A DNA stretch of 33,491 bases from JAAYGT01 sp050252075 (GTDB lineage: Bacteria; Pseudomonadota; Gammaproteobacteria; Burkholderiales; Burkholderiaceae_B), in the NCBI GenBank assembly GCA_050252075.1, contig JBFWLP010000028.1:1-33491 (forward strand), read 5' to 3'. This document shows positions 23,314 to 31,772 of the stretch, in pieces. A program made the translations under genes and the position numbers. A model generated the notes under the pieces. The model searched no databases. It was not told the DNA's origin and saw nothing but the letters and a program-made list of their open reading frames with translations. Within the stretch, counting starts at the first letter, position 1; each line of letters opens with the position of its first letter.

Positions 23314-23790
23314 ATGTCGAAAGCACGATGGTTTACGGTCTCCGGCATTGCGCTACTGGGCCTGGCGGCAATCATTGCCTATGCCATGTGGCCAGGCACA
23401 GATAGCCGCTTTATTGATCCGTCCGCCGATACGGCGCGTGTCATGCTGGGCAAAACCGTGTACACAAACCATTGTGCCGCCTGCCATGGTGTCAATCTTG
23501 AGGGCCAGGCCAATTGGCGCGAACGTATGGCCAACGGTCGTCTTCCGGCGCCGCCTCACGACAAAACCGGCCACACCTGGCATCACCCCGACGCCATGCT
23601 GATCGACATGATCAAGAATGGCCTGGTGCCTGGCCGTACCGCACCTCCCGGCTATGAAAGCGATATGCCTGCCTATGCCGGTGTACTGACCGACGAAGAG
23701 ATCACCGCCGTGATTGCTTACATTAAAAGCACCTGGCCGAACCCGGTGCTCAAGGCCCAGAAGGAAGTGACGCTTCGTCGGGGTGATTGA
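23314..23790 (+). CDS. Class I cytochrome c, membrane-anchored or exported
   Basis: This 158-residue protein has an uncleaved anchor or signal helix at about residues 5-26 and a single c-type haem site CAACH (C54, C57, H58) in YTNHCAACHGVNLEGQ. M118 in YESDMPAYAG is the probable axial ligand. The fold is that of small electron-carrier cytochromes c in the periplasm. It is divergent from the TonB receptor and upstream of creA. A specific donor or acceptor cannot be named. Confidence 0.88.
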   Translation: MSKARWFTVSGIALLGLAAIIAYAMWPGTDSRFIDPSADTARVMLGKTVYTNHCAACHGVNLEGQANWRERMANGRLPAPPHDKTGHTWHHPDAMLIDMIKNGLVPGRTAPPGYESDMPAYAGVLTDEEITAVIAYIKSTWPNPVLKAQKEVTLRRGD

Positions 23791-23844
23791 TTTTCAAACG
23801 ACTTTTTTGTTCTGTTAGCATTGTTTCCTAACCAAGGAGAAAAC

Positions 23845-24339
23845 ATGCGTCCGATGCTTCGCGTTCTGGTGCTCAGCCTGGGGGCGCTCGTTGTCGCCGC
23901 GCCGGCCGGTGCTGAAGAGGTGGGCTGTGTCAGTACGACCTGGCGTGTGGTGAATAACGACAAGGTGTGCGTGCAGTCGTTCAATGATCCCTTGATCGAC
24001 GGTGTGGTGTGCCACGTTTCCCACGCCCAGACCGGTGGCATTTCCGGAGCGCTGGGGTTTGCCGAAGACCCCTCGCGCTTTGCCATTGCGTGCCGGCAGG
24101 TGGGGCCGATCATCGGTAAAAAGCCGGTGCCCAAGCTTGAAGAGGAAGTGTTCACGCGGCGTATGAGTTTTTTGTTCAAGGGCCTGAACGTTTCCCGTTT
24201 GGTGGATGAAAAGAACAATACCCTGGTCTATCTGGCGGTCAGTGAACGGGTGATCGAGGGTTCGCCGTCGAACAGCATTTCCACAGTACCGCTCATGCCT
24301 TGGGGAAGCCAGTTACCGCAGGTGCAATTCAAAGAGTAA
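23845..24339 (+). CDS. creA: CreA-family periplasmic protein
   Basis: The 164-residue product starts at ATG 23845 behind AAGGAG. A signal peptide of about 21 residues ends PAGAEEVG. The body carries the CreA family features VCVQSFNDPLIDGVVCHVSHAQTGG (quoted in parts: VQSFNDPLI, VCHVSHAQTGG), SGALGFAEDPSRFAIAC and RQVGPI. The family is widespread in proteobacteria and its biochemical role is unknown. Three cysteines in the mature part may form disulfides. The 15-base gap to the next gene suggests co-transcription. Confidence 0.88.
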   Translation: MRPMLRVLVLSLGALVVAAPAGAEEVGCVSTTWRVVNNDKVCVQSFNDPLIDGVVCHVSHAQTGGISGALGFAEDPSRFAIACRQVGPIIGKKPVPKLEEEVFTRRMSFLFKGLNVSRLVDEKNNTLVYLAVSERVIEGSPSNSISTVPLMPWGSQLPQVQFKE

Positions 24340-24354
24340 CTTCAGGAAACCCGT

Positions 24355-24765
24355 ATGAATATTTCCTCATTTGATGATTTGCTTCAGGCCGCGCGTGGCC
24401 AGCCCGACGCGCAGCGTCTGTTGTTTGTGTTTACGCGGGTCGACGCTCCGCCGCCCGATGCTTTGCCCCAGCAGCATGCAGCTTACAAGGAAGGGCGTGG
24501 AGGAACACTGACGCCCCTGGCATGTCTTGACAAGACTCCCGATGAAATCGGTACGTTCGATCAATTGAACGCCGAAGCCATTGAACATGTGCCCGACTGG
24601 TCGATTGTGTTCGTGGCCGCCCTGGGCGGTTCGCCCGGACAAGCGCCCGCTTCGGAACAGGCCGAAACACCGCTGAACAGCATGGTTGAAATGATCAAGA
24701 GCGGGCGTATTGACGGACTGGTGCCGTTCGATACCAACGGCGACGTACTGGTTTTTGGCCGTTAA
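24355..24765 (+). CDS. Conserved small protein of unknown function
   Basis: The 136-residue acidic soluble protein begins MNISSFDDLLQAARGQPDAQ and contains LLFVFTRVDAPPPDA, DWSIVFVAALGG and a C-terminal DTNGDVLVFGR. Similar proteins are common beside creA in Burkholderiales. I recall them carrying the database name 'ribonucleotide reductase subunit alpha', which nothing in the sequence supports: it is far too short and lacks the enzyme's cysteine radical-site motifs. No function is assigned. It follows creA by 15 bases. Confidence 0.8.
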   Translation: MNISSFDDLLQAARGQPDAQRLLFVFTRVDAPPPDALPQQHAAYKEGRGGTLTPLACLDKTPDEIGTFDQLNAEAIEHVPDWSIVFVAALGGSPGQAPASEQAETPLNSMVEMIKSGRIDGLVPFDTNGDVLVFGR

Positions 24766-24812
24766 GCGAACTGAGCGCACAGCGGCGCTGCAAGCAGCGC
24801 CGGCCGGGTAAA

Positions 24813-25067
24813 TTACCCGCCACAACCGCCGCAGCACCCGCTGTCTTCACCGTGTGCGGGCCTGGCAATAGGGTAGCCGGCGGCTTCCGCAACCGCTTTA
24901 AGCTGTTGCAACGACACCTGGTCTTCGTCGTAAGTGATTGACGCCTTCGCCTTGTCATAAGAGACCTCGGCGGTATTCACGCCGGCAACCGATCGCAGGG
25001 CCTGCGCCAGTTTCACGGCGCCATTCTGATCCTTCAGGCCCGCCAGTTTGAGCATTCCGATTTGCAT
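24813..25067 (-). CDS. HMA-like ferredoxin-fold protein with a Cys-Gly-rich tail
   Basis: This 84-residue protein starts at ATG 25067, with AAGGA upstream. Residues 1-67 follow the heavy-metal-associated fold: a first strand QIGMLKLAGL, a helix NGAVKLAQALRSV, then GVNTAEVSYDKAKASITYDE and LKAVAEAAGYPI. The metal-binding loop, normally MxCxxC after the first strand, is replaced by LKDQNG with no cysteine. Instead, the C-terminus has a new cysteine cluster, C78, C79 and C82, in GCCGGCGG. Metal binding could be shifted to this tail, or the protein may have another partner. Nothing adjacent names the metal. Confidence 0.8.
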   Translation of the reverse strand: MQIGMLKLAGLKDQNGAVKLAQALRSVAGVNTAEVSYDKAKASITYDEDQVSLQQLKAVAEAAGYPIARPAHGEDSGCCGGCGG

Positions 25068-25237
25068 CTTCAATCCTTTTGATTCCGGCGGAACCATTAC
25101 CGCCTAAAGGTATATATTAAATACATCTTATTGGTGGTACAAGCGGTTCAAGGCGGCAATTGCGGTTTTGTTTGATCTGGCGCAGCATCACTGACTGCCG
25201 TCGGCATATTTTGCAGCTTTGGTCCCGCCGGGCGCTC

Positions 25238-25266
25238 AAAAAAAAGCCAGCCCGATTGGCTGGCTT
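25238..25266 (-). terminator. Rho-independent terminator of tRNA-Thr
   Basis: On the minus strand, AAGCCAGCC-AATC-GGGCTGGCTT is followed by eight T residues. It sits 16 bases beyond the CCA end of the tRNA and ends its transcription; it also separates the tRNA from the HMA-like gene. Confidence 0.9.
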
Positions 25267-25282
25267 GTTTGCTTGATTTCTT

Positions 25283-25358
25283 TGGTGCCGATGAGAGGAG
25301 TCGAACCTCCGACCTTCGCATTACGAATGCGCTGCTCTACCAACTGAGCTACATCGGC
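25283..25358 (-). tRNA. tRNA-Thr (anticodon CGU)
   Basis: The 76-nucleotide gene on the minus strand starts GCCGATGTAGCTCAG and ends with an encoded CCA. All four arms can be drawn: acceptor GCCGATG/CATCGGC, a D arm with AGCTCAGTTGGTAGAGC, an anticodon loop TTCGTAA carrying CGT, and a T arm GGTTCGACTCC. It closely resembles the E. coli thrW tRNA. The predicted gene ORFs that cross it on both strands are artefacts of tRNA sequence. Confidence 0.97.
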
Positions 25359-25443
25359 AATTCCAGGCAGCAAGATTGCCGCCGCATCAAGCCCGCAATT
25401 ATACATAAATTTCCCCGCATCCGTCGTATACTGGCCAGTGACC

Positions 25444-26931
25444 ATGGCGCAGGCAGCGCAGGGAAATACTGCATTTCATCCCGACGAAGTTTGTACACTG
25501 GAGCACCGCATGGCAGAGCAAAAGCATTGGCAAGACGCGGGCTGGGTTGCCCTGTTGGCGCAGTCGTTGCGCGCCGAAAATGATTATTTCCCGACGATCG
25601 AAGGGCGAATACCCGACGATTTGCGCGGAACACTTTACCGCAACGGCCCCGGGCTCTTTCAACGGGGCAGCACCACCAAGCGTAGTTTGCTGGACGGCGA
25701 CGGCATGATCCAGGCATTTGACTTCGATTGCGGCAAGGTCCGGTACCGGAATCGTTTTGTTCGTACCGCCAAGTTTCTCGAAGAAGAGGTACTGGGCCGT
25801 TTTGTCTGGCCCACGTGGTCCACAAAATCGCCGCAGGGCCGATTGCATAATCTTGGCAATCGGATTCGGTCGCAGGCGGGTGTTACGGTGGTGGCACGCG
25901 ACGCAGCGCTGTACGCCTTCGACGAGGTGGGCGTGCCTTACGCGCTCACCCAGGATACGCTCGACACGCTGGGTGAACGCGACATAGGTCCCGCCGGGTT
26001 TCGTTTCGATTACAAGGCCCACACCAAAGTCGATCCGGCGAACGGCGACTGGGTGTTGCTCGGGGTTGAGCATGGCCGTCGCATGATGCTGCATCTGGTC
26101 ACTCGCAGTGCCCAGGGGGTATTGAAGGACCACCAGCGGCTGCCTGCCCCCCGAAATGCCTATTTGCACGACTGGTTTCTCACCGCGCGGTACGCCGTGA
26201 TCATGTTGCAACCTCTGGAGCTTTCGTTGCCGGGGTTTCTTCTTGGTTCGGCCAGCGTGGTAGATAGTTTGCGCTGGCGGGCCGATCAGCCTGTCATATG
26301 GTTGCTGATCGATCGTAACGGGGTTGATCCACCCAGGCGGTATGAAACGGAGGCACGCTTCATGTGGCACGCCGCCAATGCGTTTCAAGACGGCGATTCG
26401 CTGGTGGCCGACTGCGTTACCTATCGCGAACCAGACCACTTTCTAGGTGAAGATGCCGCATTGCGGCAGATTATGCTGGGTCGCCTGGGGCGCGCCGAGT
26501 ATCCCGGCGAGATCCAGCGCTATCGATTCGATCTGACCGGCCGGCAAGCCACCGGGCATGTCATCAGCGAACAAAATCATGAATTTCCCTCGGTAGATCC
26601 GTCGGAGTCGACCCGGCCTTATGATTACGCGTACTTTACGTGCAGTCCAGGTGTTACCGTGTTTCACAACGGAGTGGCCCGCGTGAACATGGACACTGGC
26701 GCCCGCAATACCTTCTTTTTAGCGGACACCCATTTCGGGGAACCGGTGGTAGTCCCTTCAGAGTCGGGCCACCAGGGGCCGTGGTTGCTTAGCCTGGCAC
26801 TCGATGGGCGTTCGGGGGTGTCGTATCTGGCGATTTTTCAAGCAGCCCATGTGTCCGACGGCCCGGTAGCGCGGGTGATGCTTTCCCATCCCACGCCGCT
26901 CAGTTTTCACGGTTATTGGTTGGCCCGATAA
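25444..26931 (+). CDS. Carotenoid-oxygenase-family (RPE65-like) non-haem iron protein
   Basis: This 495-residue protein belongs to the carotenoid cleavage dioxygenase family, whose members split carotenoids, stilbenoids or lignin-derived olefins. The four iron-ligating histidines appear as H193 (KAHTKVD), H242 (YLHDWF), H309 (MWHAANAF) and H489 (FHGYWL). The N-terminal block PTIEGRIPDDLRGTLYRNGP is also typical. No signal peptide is evident. ATG 25444 has no good ribosome-binding site; ATG 25510, in frame behind CTGGAGCACC, is a good alternative and would shorten the protein by 22 residues. No carotenoid-synthesis gene is visible, so a stilbene or lignin-type substrate is also possible. It starts about 85 bases from the tRNA-Thr, and is followed by the MAPEG gene. 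Confidence 0.88.
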   Translation: MAQAAQGNTAFHPDEVCTLEHRMAEQKHWQDAGWVALLAQSLRAENDYFPTIEGRIPDDLRGTLYRNGPGLFQRGSTTKRSLLDGDGMIQAFDFDCGKVRYRNRFVRTAKFLEEEVLGRFVWPTWSTKSPQGRLHNLGNRIRSQAGVTVVARDAALYAFDEVGVPYALTQDTLDTLGERDIGPAGFRFDYKAHTKVDPANGDWVLLGVEHGRRMMLHLVTRSAQGVLKDHQRLPAPRNAYLHDWFLTARYAVIMLQPLELSLPGFLLGSASVVDSLRWRADQPVIWLLIDRNGVDPPRRYETEARFMWHAANAFQDGDSLVADCVTYREPDHFLGEDAALRQIMLGRLGRAEYPGEIQRYRFDLTGRQATGHVISEQNHEFPSVDPSESTRPYDYAYFTCSPGVTVFHNGVARVNMDTGARNTFFLADTHFGEPVVVPSESGHQGPWLLSLALDGRSGVSYLAIFQAAHVSDGPVARVMLSHPTPLSFHGYWLAR

Positions 26932-26957
26932 GCCGGCTTTTTTTACAGGAAAAAACA

Positions 26958-27338
26958 ATGACAGCAATGATATGGTTATTTCTGGCGGCGGCCATGCTGC
27001 CTTTTGTTGCCGCCGTGTGCGCGAAGGCGGGGGGCAAAGGCTTTTCCAATCATGAACCCCGACCGTGGCTGGCCTCTCTTACCGGTTGGCGCGCGCGGGC
27101 CAATTCAGCCCAGGCGAACACTTTTGAGGCCTTGCCGTTCTTTTTTGGCGCGTGTTTGCTGGCCCTTTACCGTCAGGTGGACACCACATGGCTGACTACC
27201 CTGATGGCGGTGTGGGTGGTATGCCGGCTGCTTTACCTGGCCGTTTATATCGCGGGTTATGGTACCGTGCGCAGCCTGATCTGGACGGTTGCCCTGGGCG
27301 TGAACATTGCCATTCTGTTCGGTGGCCAGGGCGTATAA
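26958..27338 (+). CDS. MAPEG-family membrane protein
   Basis: The 126-residue product starts at ATG 26958 with AGGA upstream. It has four hydrophobic segments and the family motif RANSAQANTFEALPFFFGA (residues about 47-65), in which Arg, Asn and Glu mark the glutathione-site helix of membrane-associated eicosanoid/glutathione-metabolism proteins. Bacterial members are poorly characterised; a glutathione-related detoxifying role is only possible. It is 26 bases downstream of the carotenoid-oxygenase gene and may be co-transcribed. Its 3' end is convergent with the AI-2E transporter. Confidence 0.85.
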   Translation: MTAMIWLFLAAAMLPFVAAVCAKAGGKGFSNHEPRPWLASLTGWRARANSAQANTFEALPFFFGACLLALYRQVDTTWLTTLMAVWVVCRLLYLAVYIAGYGTVRSLIWTVALGVNIAILFGGQGV

Positions 27339-27348
27339 CGCCTGGTGT

Positions 27349-28419
27349 TTACGGCGTTTTGTCCCCGGTGGTCATGCGTACGGCTGAAGGGAAGAGATCC
27401 CAGCAGGCAATGAACAGGGCGGCAAACAGCGGCCCGATGACAAATCCATTCAGCCCGAACACCGTCAGTCCGCCCAGTGTGGATATCAGCACCAGGAAGT
27501 CGGGCATTTTGGTGTCTTTCCCCACCAGAATGGGGCGTAGCACGTTGTCCACCAGGCCGATCACCAGAACGCCGTAAAGAGCCAATGCCGTGCCGTGGAA
27601 GATTTCACCGGTGACCAGAAAATACACAGCGACCGGTGCCCAGATGAGCGCGGCGCCCACGGCGGGAAGCAGTGACAGAAACGCCATGATCACGCCCCAC
27701 AGCAAGGCGCCCTGGATACCCAGCAGCCAGAAAATGAAACCACCCAGTGCGCCCTGGGTGGCTGCCACGGCAATGTTGCCCTTCACCGTGGCGCGAACCA
27801 CCGTGGCAAATTTATGTACCAGTAAATGCTGGTGTTCTTCGCTTAAAGGAATGACATTGCGGCTGATGCGCACCAGATGCGCGCCGTCGCGCAGCAGGAA
27901 GAACAGCAGGTAAAGCATGATGCCCAGGCCGATCAGGAACTGGAACGTATTCTGCCCCACATTGACGGCCTGGCCGGCCAGGAAGCGGCTGGCTTGTACG
28001 GCCACTTCCGACAGTTTTTCACGCAAGCTGATAATGTCGCCCATGCCGAATCGGGTGAGCGTGTCGTGCACTACCGGAGGCAAGGCGTTCATGATCTGCT
28101 CAAAGTAAACGCCCAGGCTCAGTTTGCCGGAATTGATCAGCTGATACACGGATGCGCCTTCCCTGACCAGCGAGGCGGCGATCAGTATGACCGGAATAAT
28201 GACGATCAGTATGATGGCCAGCAGTGTGATCAGGGCCGACAAATTTTTTCGCCCGCGGGTCAGCGCCAGCAGGCGGCGATGCAGAGGCATAAATACGATT
28301 GCCAGAATGGCACCCCAGAATATAGAGGGGTAGAAAGGCAGCATAACCCACAGAAATGCCAGTGTGACGATGACGAGCAACACCACAAAGCTGCGGAAGT
28401 ACAAATTGGGATGATTCAT
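27349..28419 (-). CDS. AI-2E/PerM-family transporter 1
   Basis: The 356-residue membrane protein starts MNHPNLYFRSFVVLLVIVTL. Hydrophobic segments at about 8-45 and 61-85 precede a long, less hydrophobic stretch (about 90-150). A second membrane block carries LLRDGAHLVRI, LGGFIFWLLGIQGALLWGVIM, FLSLLPAVGAALIW and GLVDNVLRPILVG, the family signature. Members have been tied to autoinducer-2 export or Na+/H+ exchange; neither is proven here. The start lies three bases after the stop of the second paralogue. Confidence 0.9.
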   Translation of the reverse strand: MNHPNLYFRSFVVLLVIVTLAFLWVMLPFYPSIFWGAILAIVFMPLHRRLLALTRGRKNLSALITLLAIILIVIIPVILIAASLVREGASVYQLINSGKLSLGVYFEQIMNALPPVVHDTLTRFGMGDIISLREKLSEVAVQASRFLAGQAVNVGQNTFQFLIGLGIMLYLLFFLLRDGAHLVRISRNVIPLSEEHQHLLVHKFATVVRATVKGNIAVAATQGALGGFIFWLLGIQGALLWGVIMAFLSLLPAVGAALIWAPVAVYFLVTGEIFHGTALALYGVLVIGLVDNVLRPILVGKDTKMPDFLVLISTLGGLTVFGLNGFVIGPLFAALFIACWDLFPSAVRMTTGDKTP

Positions 28420-28422
28420 GAT

Positions 28423-29655
28423 TTATTCGCCCAGCAATTCTGCAATCGGGTTAAGGCCCTCGATACGCGAGGAAATGACTTTCAGCACAACAACTGTTGG
28501 CACGCACAGCAGCATACCCCAAACGCCCCATAGCCAGGTGCCGAAAAGCAAGGCAACGAACACAGCCATGGCATTCATGCGCGCAATGCGCCCGGTCATC
28601 CAGGTGGCGACCAGCATGCCGATCACTGTGGATGCGCCCAGGGTGAGTCCGGCGGCCAGAAACATCATGGTAAACGACTCAAACTGCAAGAAGGCCGCCA
28701 GGGCAATGGCCAGGGTGGCCAGCAGCGAACCAAAATAGGGAATGATGTGAAGCAGCGCCGCGGCGGTTGCCCAGGCCCCGGCATTGTGCAGTCCTTGCCA
28801 CTCCAGAAGCCCCCAGGTCAGCAGCCCCAGCATGACATTGGTGACCAGCAACATCAGCATGTACTTCTGAATGGACAGGTTGATGTCTTCAAGAATGTGC
28901 ACGGTTATTTTCTTGTGCGACAACGATGGCCCGGTCAGCCGAACCAGTTTGCGCTTGAACGTGTCGCCGGACACCAGAGCGAAAAAAACCAGAAACAGCA
29001 CCATGGTCATTTGGCCGATAAAGGCCGCTGCGCTTACCGAGCCCGCCCACAGCCAGTCATTCAGGTCAAATTCCGCCGCTTTCACCACGACCGGCGGCGG
29101 TTCGGGCGGTTTCTCGCCGGATGCCGCCGTATCTTCTGTGGAAGGAGTGGGTGTCTGTTCGGTGTTTGCGGCCTGTTTCAAGGCTTCGGTGGCAATGCGC
29201 AGCTTGTCCATGGCGCCCAGCCCACCGTCGTCGATCCGCTTGTAGGCGTTGGCGAGCTTGTAGGCCGCCAGAGGAAGCTCATCCAGAATCGATTGAGCCT
29301 GCCTGTAGACAGAGTTGGCCACCAGCACGGCAGAGCCGCACAATACAATCATGACCAGGCTGGTGGCGATCAAACGAGGCAGGCCGCGCCGTTCGATCCA
29401 GCTCACTACCGGGTTTAGCGTGTAGGCAATCAGGATGCCGAACAGCAGTGGAATGAAGAAGTCTTGCGCCCACTTCAGCGCCCAGACAAAAGCGATGACC
29501 GCCAGAATGGTAAGCGGAATGGAGGCAATCGGCCGGTGTGCGATCAAGCCGCCGATTGGCAAATTGCCGGTTTCTGCTGCCTGGGCGGCCTCGGGGTGGG
29601 ATACCGATGGAGGTTCGCCGGCCAACGGCGTAGGCGTTTCGGAGGTGGACGTCAT
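28423..29655 (-). CDS. AI-2E/PerM-family transporter 2 (long N-terminus, Pro-rich insert)
   Basis: This 410-residue paralogue of the adjacent transporter has a roughly 40-residue polar N-terminal extension before the first helices (IPLTILAVIAFVWALKWAQDF). It also has a low-complexity loop at about residues 170-205 (TEQTPTPSTEDTAASGEKP) within the large hydrophilic domain. The conserved second half contains LLHIIPYFGSLLATLAIAL and VIGMLVATWMTGRI. The tandem pair, only three bases apart, may form a hetero-oligomer or have distinct substrates; this is inference. The start is ATG 29655, with a weak ribosome-binding site, and the upstream diguanylate cyclase ends 21 bases earlier. Confidence 0.9.
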   Translation of the reverse strand: MTSTSETPTPLAGEPPSVSHPEAAQAAETGNLPIGGLIAHRPIASIPLTILAVIAFVWALKWAQDFFIPLLFGILIAYTLNPVVSWIERRGLPRLIATSLVMIVLCGSAVLVANSVYRQAQSILDELPLAAYKLANAYKRIDDGGLGAMDKLRIATEALKQAANTEQTPTPSTEDTAASGEKPPEPPPVVVKAAEFDLNDWLWAGSVSAAAFIGQMTMVLFLVFFALVSGDTFKRKLVRLTGPSLSHKKITVHILEDINLSIQKYMLMLLVTNVMLGLLTWGLLEWQGLHNAGAWATAAALLHIIPYFGSLLATLAIALAAFLQFESFTMMFLAAGLTLGASTVIGMLVATWMTGRIARMNAMAVFVALLFGTWLWGVWGMLLCVPTVVVLKVISSRIEGLNPIAELLGE

Positions 29656-29676
29656 GGAGGGTGCCTTTTTAGCCTT

Positions 29677-31626
29677 CTAGAAAATGCGGTTCCGGCCCGC
29701 TTGCTTTGCCAGGTAAAGTTGTTTGTCGGCACGTCGCATCAGGTCATTCAGCCCGGTATCGCCGGGCTCGCATTTTGCACTGCCGATGGAAACCGTAAAA
29801 CGCACTGTGGCATTTCCGGCGATCCACACGGGGGTGTCCGCCAGCGTTTGCCGTAGTCGTTCAGCCACTTGCTTTGCCTCCAACAGGCCGGCCTCGGGCA
29901 GCAAAACGGCAAATTCCTCGCCGCCCAGGCGCGCAAACAAGTCCAGCGGGCGAAGCGTCGCCGTGCACCGTTGAACCATGGTTTGCAACACTTTGTCACC
30001 CGCCTCGTGACCGTAAGTGTCATTGATTGATTTGAACAGATCAATGTCTATCACCAGCAGGGCGACCGGCATATTGTTGCGCTGCGCATGGCGCCAGTGG
30101 CGCTCTCCTTGCGCGAAGAAGTGTCGCCGGTTAAACACTCCGGTCAGCGGATCGGTGAATGCCTGCCGCTTCAGTTCCAGCTCAAGGGCATGCCGGTCGG
30201 TCACGTCGATGGCGGTCACCCGGTTCCCAATGAACCTGCCTTGCGCATCATACACGGGGTAGGCATGAATACTGGCGGGAAAGGTGGTTCCGTCTTTACG
30301 TTGCAGGGCAATCCGAAAATCGTGTACTGCCTGTTGTTTTCTCTGTGCATCGAAATTTTGCAGGTAGTAGCTGCGTACCTCGGGCGCCAGCAGCGCTGTA
30401 TAGGACATCATTCCTACAACTTCGTCGTGAGAGTACCCCAGCCATCCCAACTCGGTTTCGTTCATCCGTAACACTGTGCCGGCGCTGTCAATGGTGTGGT
30501 AACCGCAGGGCGCTCGCTCGTACAGATCTTCCAGTTCGCGCAGATGGGCCTCGCGGTCGCGGCGAAGCTGGCGGCGATAAACCCATGCATTGGCCGTTTC
30601 ATACGCCGCAAACGCAAATAGGGCCAGCAAGGCGGCCACGAGAACCCGTCCGGCAGGCTGATAAACGAAGGCGGCAGACTCCCAGGTGGCGTTGGGCAAG
30701 TGAGTGGTGAGCGTCCACTGGTACTTTTCTGCCAGAGTGGGCGGCACTCCCAGATCTTCGTTGCGGTAGACATTGGGAATGGCCGTTGGATTGATCTGCA
30801 GGGGGTAAAGCCGGGTTGTGATCGTGACCCCGTCGCCTGTGCCGGTCAACTCTTCCCGACGGGGCGGGGTGCTTTTCCCCTGACGAATTGCCATGATCGG
30901 TTGACCATGCTGGTTCGTAATTGTCAGGTATTCGTTCGGGGCATTTACCAGAACCGCGCCCACCGAATCCATTAGCCCCTGGGCGTTGTAGTCCAGGACC
31001 ATGACGCCGCGCAGCTTGCCCGCTGCGTCTTGTATCTGTGAGGCGGTGCGTATCATGGGGATGTTCGGATGCTCAACCGCATCATCGCCTGCATTGATCG
31101 TAATGGGGGATACGTAGATCTGGCCGGGCAGCAATTGCAGGGTATCCCGAAAGTACACTGCTTGGGAGCGGTCCCTGAGCATGTCGTTGGCCAGATAAAA
31201 TGTACGCTCGTCGCGATGAACGATGCGCATTTGCTCAAACCCTTCTTCGTTCAGCACCCGTAGCTGGTCATAGCGCTTGTCGTTGAGCAGAATGCGTGAC
31301 AGGTAATTGACCAGCGGATGCGAAGGTTCAAGACTTTGGGTGGTGATTAATTGGGGAAGCGTGGGTAGCGACCCCAATGCGTTGGTATCGCTCACAATCT
31401 TGTTGTACTCAGCGTGCACCACGCGCTCAATCAGCGCCATCCGGTTCCGGGCTTTTGCGGTTTCCTCGTTCCGCAGTTCGTTCACATGATAAAGGGTCAA
31501 CGGCACGCCAATGGCCAGCAGCGCCACAACCTGTGCCGCAAATATTAGCACCGCCAGCCTGATCGCTGCTGTGCGATTTGCCGGTGTTAGGTCCTCCCGT
31601 TCGGTCGTGTTCGTGTCAACTGGCAT
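29677..31626 (-). CDS. Membrane diguanylate cyclase with Cache-like sensor, PAS and GGEEF
   Basis: This 649-residue protein has a first helix at about 22-44, a large periplasmic region (about 45-325) resembling a double-Cache sensor (FYLANDMLRDRSQAVYFRD, GQIYVSPITI, GVMVLDYNAQG), a second helix at about 328-348, a PAS/PAC domain at about 370-485 and a GGDEF domain. The catalytic motif is GGEEF (568-572), an active form, and the inhibitory RxxD site is RPLD at 559-562. It should make cyclic di-GMP in response to a periplasmic signal. It is the upstream gene of a leftward group with the two transporters, and is divergent from the ion-channel homologue, with 146 bases between. Confidence 0.92.
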   Translation of the reverse strand: MPVDTNTTEREDLTPANRTAAIRLAVLIFAAQVVALLAIGVPLTLYHVNELRNEETAKARNRMALIERVVHAEYNKIVSDTNALGSLPTLPQLITTQSLEPSHPLVNYLSRILLNDKRYDQLRVLNEEGFEQMRIVHRDERTFYLANDMLRDRSQAVYFRDTLQLLPGQIYVSPITINAGDDAVEHPNIPMIRTASQIQDAAGKLRGVMVLDYNAQGLMDSVGAVLVNAPNEYLTITNQHGQPIMAIRQGKSTPPRREELTGTGDGVTITTRLYPLQINPTAIPNVYRNEDLGVPPTLAEKYQWTLTTHLPNATWESAAFVYQPAGRVLVAALLALFAFAAYETANAWVYRRQLRRDREAHLRELEDLYERAPCGYHTIDSAGTVLRMNETELGWLGYSHDEVVGMMSYTALLAPEVRSYYLQNFDAQRKQQAVHDFRIALQRKDGTTFPASIHAYPVYDAQGRFIGNRVTAIDVTDRHALELELKRQAFTDPLTGVFNRRHFFAQGERHWRHAQRNNMPVALLVIDIDLFKSINDTYGHEAGDKVLQTMVQRCTATLRPLDLFARLGGEEFAVLLPEAGLLEAKQVAERLRQTLADTPVWIAGNATVRFTVSIGSAKCEPGDTGLNDLMRRADKQLYLAKQAGRNRIF

Positions 31627-31772
31627 GGAGTGTGGCGGGGCGTTGGCGGTTGTCTTGGTGTTTTCTCTAGTGTTGTATGTTGGGTTCGTTGGTGCGGATG
31701 GCGGCTTTCACTGGTTTATCATCGTTTCTGGCTGACAGTGTCGCCGCCAGATATACGAATAAGGATAAATGT

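Noticed and set aside
24355..24765. Ribonucleotide reductase alpha subunit
   Set aside because: The name appears in databases for similar proteins as I recall, but the 136-residue product lacks the size and active-site cysteines of the enzyme.
25236..25445. Short frame crossing the tRNA-Thr gene
   Set aside because: Its peptide (VAQLVEQRIRNAKVGGSTP) is the familiar false translation of tRNA sequence.
25399..26439. 346-residue minus-strand frame opposite the carotenoid-oxygenase gene
   Set aside because: No domain recognised; the plus-strand frame keeps all four iron-binding histidines.
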